A stretch of DNA of 64,000 nt. Origin: Cytophagaceae bacterium (GTDB lineage: Bacteria > Bacteroidota > Bacteroidia > Cytophagales > JAIYAX01). Position 1 is the stretch's first letter, and every line of letters begins with the position of its first letter. The stretch is from assembly GCA_027488815.1 (NCBI GenBank), contig JAIYAX010000018.1, positions 1 to 64,000 on the forward strand. The letters run 5' to 3'. Below, one piece after another: positions 60,862 to 64,000 of the stretch. Under the pieces are notes generated by a model that ran no database searches, was not told the DNA's origin, and saw only the letters and a list, made by a program, of their open reading frames with translations. The position numbers and the translations under genes were made by a program.

Positions 60862-63678
60862 TTACAACTTGATGGATAAGCCCATCGTAAATACTGCACC
60901 TCTTCTGAAAAGGAAAATGGGTTCGTCTACGGAAGTATCGATCTTTGTATCCCGGTTTGAGTCCTGATAAAAACGATATTGATAGTTTAACAGGTCCTGA
61001 ATACCTAATTTTCCTTCTATTCTTTTAGTTAGCTTTTTGTTTAATGTTAAATCGATGGTATGTCTGGGCAACTCATAAACGGTAGGGAAGAGGTTGTCAC
61101 CCACAGTAAAAATCCTTGGACCAAACACATTATATACGGCACTTGCTGTAATCCCTTTATCAAGATTTGTGTAGTACAATGCACCATTGATCAAATAAGG
61201 CGATTGTCCCTGCATGATCCGGTTTTTGTCTTGAGCAACTACATTACCTAAATCAACGGCACTATTGATGATTGAAGCATTCAGGTTAACACCCATGTCT
61301 TTTAAAAATTTGGTAGAGAACCAATTACTAAATGACTTCCTGAACTCCAACTCAAGTCCAAGTGACCTTGCAGAAACGGCATTTCCAAACTCAAACTGTT
61401 GAGCTTCACCCGCCTGACGGATATAGGTCTCAATTGGGTTTTGGAAAAACTTACTGAAGGCACCTATGGAAATGATCTCCGCCTCTGTCGGATAGAACTC
61501 CCAACGTAGGTCTATGTTGTCAATTGTCGCCACTTTGAGTCTGGGGTTACCCACCACATTCGCCTCAAGGTTAAAGTCATAATACAGGAACTCAGCTAAC
61601 TCTCGGAATTCAGGGCGATTGATGGTTCTGCAATAAGCCAGACGTAAAATGTTCTGCTCATTAAGATTGTATCCCAAATTTATAGAAGGAAGTATGGGCG
61701 TAACATTAAGATTAACATTTATGCTTTCAAGATTACGGTTACGGCTGTCAAGTATTTGACTGCTGTTTTCAACCCGCACACCTCCTGAAACATTTAAGCT
61801 TTTCAAAGGAACTGTTCCTCCGACATACCCTGAAGCTATTGTGGTAGATGCTTCGTATCTGTCTGAAGGATTTGTACCCTCTACAACTCTCCAACCATCC
61901 GCCCCAACATTCTCAGAGTTAAAGATCTGATCAACAGGAAGTGCTAAAAGCTCTATTCTCCTCTGGGTTGGAAGATTGGATGGTAAGGTGTAGGATAACC
62001 AACGTGCTTCAAAGGTTCTGGCTTTACGCTCCAAATAATAACCTGCTTTCAACGTAGCAAACTTTACATCTTCCTCATTCTCGGACTTATTCATGGCAAC
62101 TTTATGCTCATATGAGGTAGATTGCATAAAGGTGTTTTCGACCAGGCCTGAATAAAACCTGGCATTGTCAAATAATGCTGCACCCGGAGGATCAATGTTC
62201 GTAAACTGTGCATTAGGATCATTTCTTGGCCTTGTATATCTAAGTCTTCTGTAGTCGGGTTCGTTCCTATTGATGTAGTTATAACCTGCCACCCAAGTAA
62301 TTGAAGATTTATTATTGTTGAAATCATGCTTCCCTTGCAATTGCGAGGAAAGAATTGACCGACTCATGTATCTGAAAGCATAGTTGTTAAACAAATCCCC
62401 AGACCGCTGTAGTGTATTTACCCCTTCTCTGAATGTCATTTCATTCTCAGAAAGCTGATTAAACATGTTCCTGAAATCAAGCTTGAAATTGGGATTCACA
62501 ATTAGAGACCAGTTAGAAATAGCACCCATACGCACAGCATGGTTGTAGTTTTCATCTTCAAATTCGAACTGTGTAGGGCTCTTTTGTTCCTGTTTGTTAA
62601 AATCCTGGTATCGGAAACGCTGAATTCGGGCATACTGATATCTACTGCTGTAGCTTAGCTGACTTACTGTCGTCAATTTCATGTCTCCAACATTCATCTT
62701 TCTTGAAAAGCCAAGAGTGGCACTTCCATCAGGGAGGGCTGAAAACTTGTCAAAACCAAAGTTATTCTTCAGGTCTTTAGCCAGAAGGTTGGTTTGTGTG
62801 ATGGTGTTGTTTGCGAGATTGCTGGGGAATGAGGATGGTATTGCCCGGTCGCCATTATCAAATGGAAGTGCTTCACCACCAACTCTATTCAATTGAAAGT
62901 TTTGAAAGGTGGTTCCAAAGCGATTTCCAAGGTTTAAAGAAAGGGTAGTAGCATTCTCATTTGGAACGCTTTTAGTAAAAATTTTAATTACCCCACCTGC
63001 AAAATCTCCGGGATATTCTGGTGAACCTGATTTAAAAATCAGCATTCTGTCAATGATGTTACTTGGCACTAGATCAAACGAGAAGGCCCTGGAGTCAACC
63101 TCTGTACTTGGAGAGATGGCATCATTGATCATGACGTTATTGTATCGTTCACTCAATCCACGGATCATAACAAAACGGTTATCTACGATAGATACTCCTG
63201 GCACCCTTTGGATCACCTGTGCTGCGTTATTGTCTTGAGACTTATTTATTTGTTCTGCTGATATACCGGTTACTACCTGTTCAGCTTCTCTGACTTCGTT
63301 GATCACTGATACTTCTGAACTGGTGATTCGCTCCGCCACAATCACAACCCCTTCAAGTACTGCTGCATCTTCTTCAATAGTAGAATTGAAAATGACCGTT
63401 TTGCCCGGACTGATTACGACACCTTCAATTTCTCTTGTTTTGTAAGAGATATAAGAAATCTGAATGGTGTATGTACCCGGATTGATTTTGGGAATGATGT
63501 ATTCTCCGTCAAGGTTTGTGGATGAACCGATCGTCGTTCCTTTGATAACGACATTACCACCAATGATGGCCTCTTGAGTTTTGGCATCCCGAATAACTCC
63601 TTTGAGTGCTCCAGACTGTGCAATGGAGGTCAATGGAATAAAAAGAATTAAAATTAAGTGTAGAGTTGATTTAGCCAT
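60862..63678 (-). CDS. TonB-dependent outer-membrane receptor
   Basis: A 938-residue receptor. The signal peptide ends near LTSIAQ. A carboxypeptidase-regulatory-like beta-sandwich (about 24-105: GVIRDAKTQEAIIGGNVVIKGT) precedes the plug domain (about 125-250, with NNAAQVIQRVPGVSIVD, FVMIRGLSERYNNVMIND and YPGDFAGGVIKI). The remainder is a 22-stranded barrel ending in FTMGLSIKL, a typical terminal strand with an aromatic-rich end. No SusD partner is adjacent; the partner is more likely the beta-helix lipoprotein encoded downstream. The ligand is unknown; the promoter suggests control by a phosphate-type regulator. The ATG at 63678 opens the signal peptide. Confidence 0.9.
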   Translation of the reverse strand: MAKSTLHLILILFIPLTSIAQSGALKGVIRDAKTQEAIIGGNVVIKGTTIGSSTNLDGEYIIPKINPGTYTIQISYISYKTREIEGVVISPGKTVIFNSTIEEDAAVLEGVVIVAERITSSEVSVINEVREAEQVVTGISAEQINKSQDNNAAQVIQRVPGVSIVDNRFVMIRGLSERYNNVMINDAISPSTEVDSRAFSFDLVPSNIIDRMLIFKSGSPEYPGDFAGGVIKIFTKSVPNENATTLSLNLGNRFGTTFQNFQLNRVGGEALPFDNGDRAIPSSFPSNLANNTITQTNLLAKDLKNNFGFDKFSALPDGSATLGFSRKMNVGDMKLTTVSQLSYSSRYQYARIQRFRYQDFNKQEQKSPTQFEFEDENYNHAVRMGAISNWSLIVNPNFKLDFRNMFNQLSENEMTFREGVNTLQRSGDLFNNYAFRYMSRSILSSQLQGKHDFNNNKSSITWVAGYNYINRNEPDYRRLRYTRPRNDPNAQFTNIDPPGAALFDNARFYSGLVENTFMQSTSYEHKVAMNKSENEEDVKFATLKAGYYLERKARTFEARWLSYTLPSNLPTQRRIELLALPVDQIFNSENVGADGWRVVEGTNPSDRYEASTTIASGYVGGTVPLKSLNVSGGVRVENSSQILDSRNRNLESINVNLNVTPILPSINLGYNLNEQNILRLAYCRTINRPEFRELAEFLYYDFNLEANVVGNPRLKVATIDNIDLRWEFYPTEAEIISIGAFSKFFQNPIETYIRQAGEAQQFEFGNAVSARSLGLELEFRKSFSNWFSTKFLKDMGVNLNASIINSAVDLGNVVAQDKNRIMQGQSPYLINGALYYTNLDKGITASAVYNVFGPRIFTVGDNLFPTVYELPRHTIDLTLNKKLTKRIEGKLGIQDLLNYQYRFYQDSNRDTKIDTSVDEPIFLFRRGAVFTMGLSIKL

Positions 63679-63700
63679 AGTACAACCGTGAAGACGATCG

Positions 63701-63787
63701 CAAAACTGCCATCTCAATATTAACCCTTGCCTTTCCTTACATTAAGATTTTGTTAAGTATTTAACATTGCCTTAACGCTAACTTAAC
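63701..63787 (-). promoter_or_regulatory. Promoter of the TonB-dependent receptor gene with phased TTAA boxes
   Basis: The minus strand has CAGTTTTGCG (63708-63699), the same -7-like sequence as the lipoprotein promoter. The plus strand has TTAAC at 63720, 12 bp past it, again the same distance; then TTAAG at 63742 and 63753 (22 and 33 bp on) and a second phased set at 63761, 63772 and 63783. All are TTAA followed by C or G. Confidence 0.6.
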
Positions 63788-63789
63788 CT

Positions 63790-64000
63790 CTACCCGATCT
63801 TGATCTGTTTAATAAGGGTCTGAATGATCTGGGCGGTGGTGATGCCATCGGCTTGTGCCTCAAAATTGAGAATGATACGATGATTTAGTACATCATGCGC
63901 TATGGCTTTGATGTCCTCCGGTAACACAAAGTCACGCCCATTCAGGTAGGCATGTGCTTTGGAGGCCAGGTTCAGGTTGATGCTTGCCCTTGGTGAGGCT
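63790..64000 (-). CDS. MoxR family AAA+ ATPase, C-terminal part
   Basis: The last 70 codons of a gene that continues beyond the right edge. The sequence ASPRASINLNLASKAHAYLNGRDFVLPEDIKAIAHDVLNHRIILNFEA is the conserved C-terminal helical lid of MoxR ATPases (usual form GASPRAS...AL.GRDYV.P.DV....VLRHR). These chaperone-like ATPases are usually followed by DUF58 and VWA genes; here it ends the cluster, so those would lie elsewhere or upstream. The stop is at 63792-63790. Confidence 0.85.
   Translation of the reverse strand, partial: ASPRASINLNLASKAHAYLNGRDFVLPEDIKAIAHDVLNHRIILNFEAQADGITTAQIIQTLIKQIKIG

Noticed and set aside
60862-63678. SusC/SusD polysaccharide utilisation locus
   Set aside because: The receptor has a SusC-like N-terminal domain, but there is no SusD-like gene and no glycoside hydrolase nearby. 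The neighbour is a beta-helix lipoprotein.

Overview
The window is a chromosome segment of a Bacteroidota bacterium, most likely a free-living member of the Cytophagales or a neighbouring group. The evidence is: (i) promoters of the Bacteroidota housekeeping sigma type, TTTG/TTG-N19-TAnnTTTG, for example before ettA and the tRNA-Val locus; (ii) several proteins with a C-terminal type IX secretion (T9SS) sorting domain; (iii) lineage-typical families (DUF2480, DUF2795, DUF349, DUF6340, DUF6249, TlpA with DUF4369, a TonB-dependent receptor with a carboxypeptidase-like N-terminal domain); and (iv) start regions without clear Shine-Dalgarno sequences. I saw no prophage, insertion sequence, CRISPR array or recognisable defence island. 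Assignments rest on reading motifs, not on database searches.

Layout. 1-6959, mostly minus strand: an rpmH-rnpA-S41 protease-TauE/SafE-tsaB-DUF2480 run, then a PfkB kinase, a GNAT-like protein and a small membrane protein. 7140-10415: DinB-like protein, a VWA/AAA+ pair and tRNA-Pro(GGG). 10528-15095: M1 peptidase and HupE/UreJ protein, divergent from a cupredoxin-like T9SS protein and a 2OG-Fe(II) oxygenase. 15162-17732: translation operon rplM-rpsI-rpsB-tsf. 17825-23739: RluA, a PhoR/PhoB-like two-component pair, TlpA-like thioredoxin, DUF3108 and a beta-barrel protein. 23872-36081: recA, an FtsX-type permease, queA-ispD, DUF2795, DUF349, ettA, gamma carbonic anhydrase, YdeI, a PIF1-like helicase and a zinc phospholipase/nuclease. 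36082-45399: DUF6340 lipoprotein and a translationally coupled three-gene operon of secreted T9SS proteins with a decayed gene fragment at its 3' end. 45605-45982: tRNA-Val(TAC) with three tandem tRNA-like modules. 46042-57754: AsmA-like protein, a 1.2-kDa-residue-scale lectin/Ig-like T9SS protein (about 1210 residues), a membrane TPR-HTH regulator, an ECF sigma factor with a putative partner, DUF6249, a glycolate-oxidase-like flavoprotein and an NlpC/P60 lipoprotein. 57808-64000: tRNA-Ala(GGC), Hsp20, a lipoprotein, a beta-helix lipoprotein plus a TonB-dependent receptor, and the C-terminal end of a MoxR ATPase.

Most of the window is housekeeping and envelope biology. Three observations stand out. 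First, three 75/76-bp modules that copy the 5' half of tRNA-Val, with a GC-rich hairpin in place of the 3' half, lie between a near-consensus promoter and the intact tRNA, so they should be co-transcribed with it. Second, the beta-helix lipoprotein and the TonB-dependent receptor share one promoter architecture: CAGTTTTGCG with TTAA-type boxes phased at 11 bp starting at the same distance. This suggests control by an OmpR/PhoB-type regulator. Third, a 36-codon remnant of a T9SS beta-helix protein sits 3 bp after the T9SS operon, with a stop codon where the intact paralogue has Glu.
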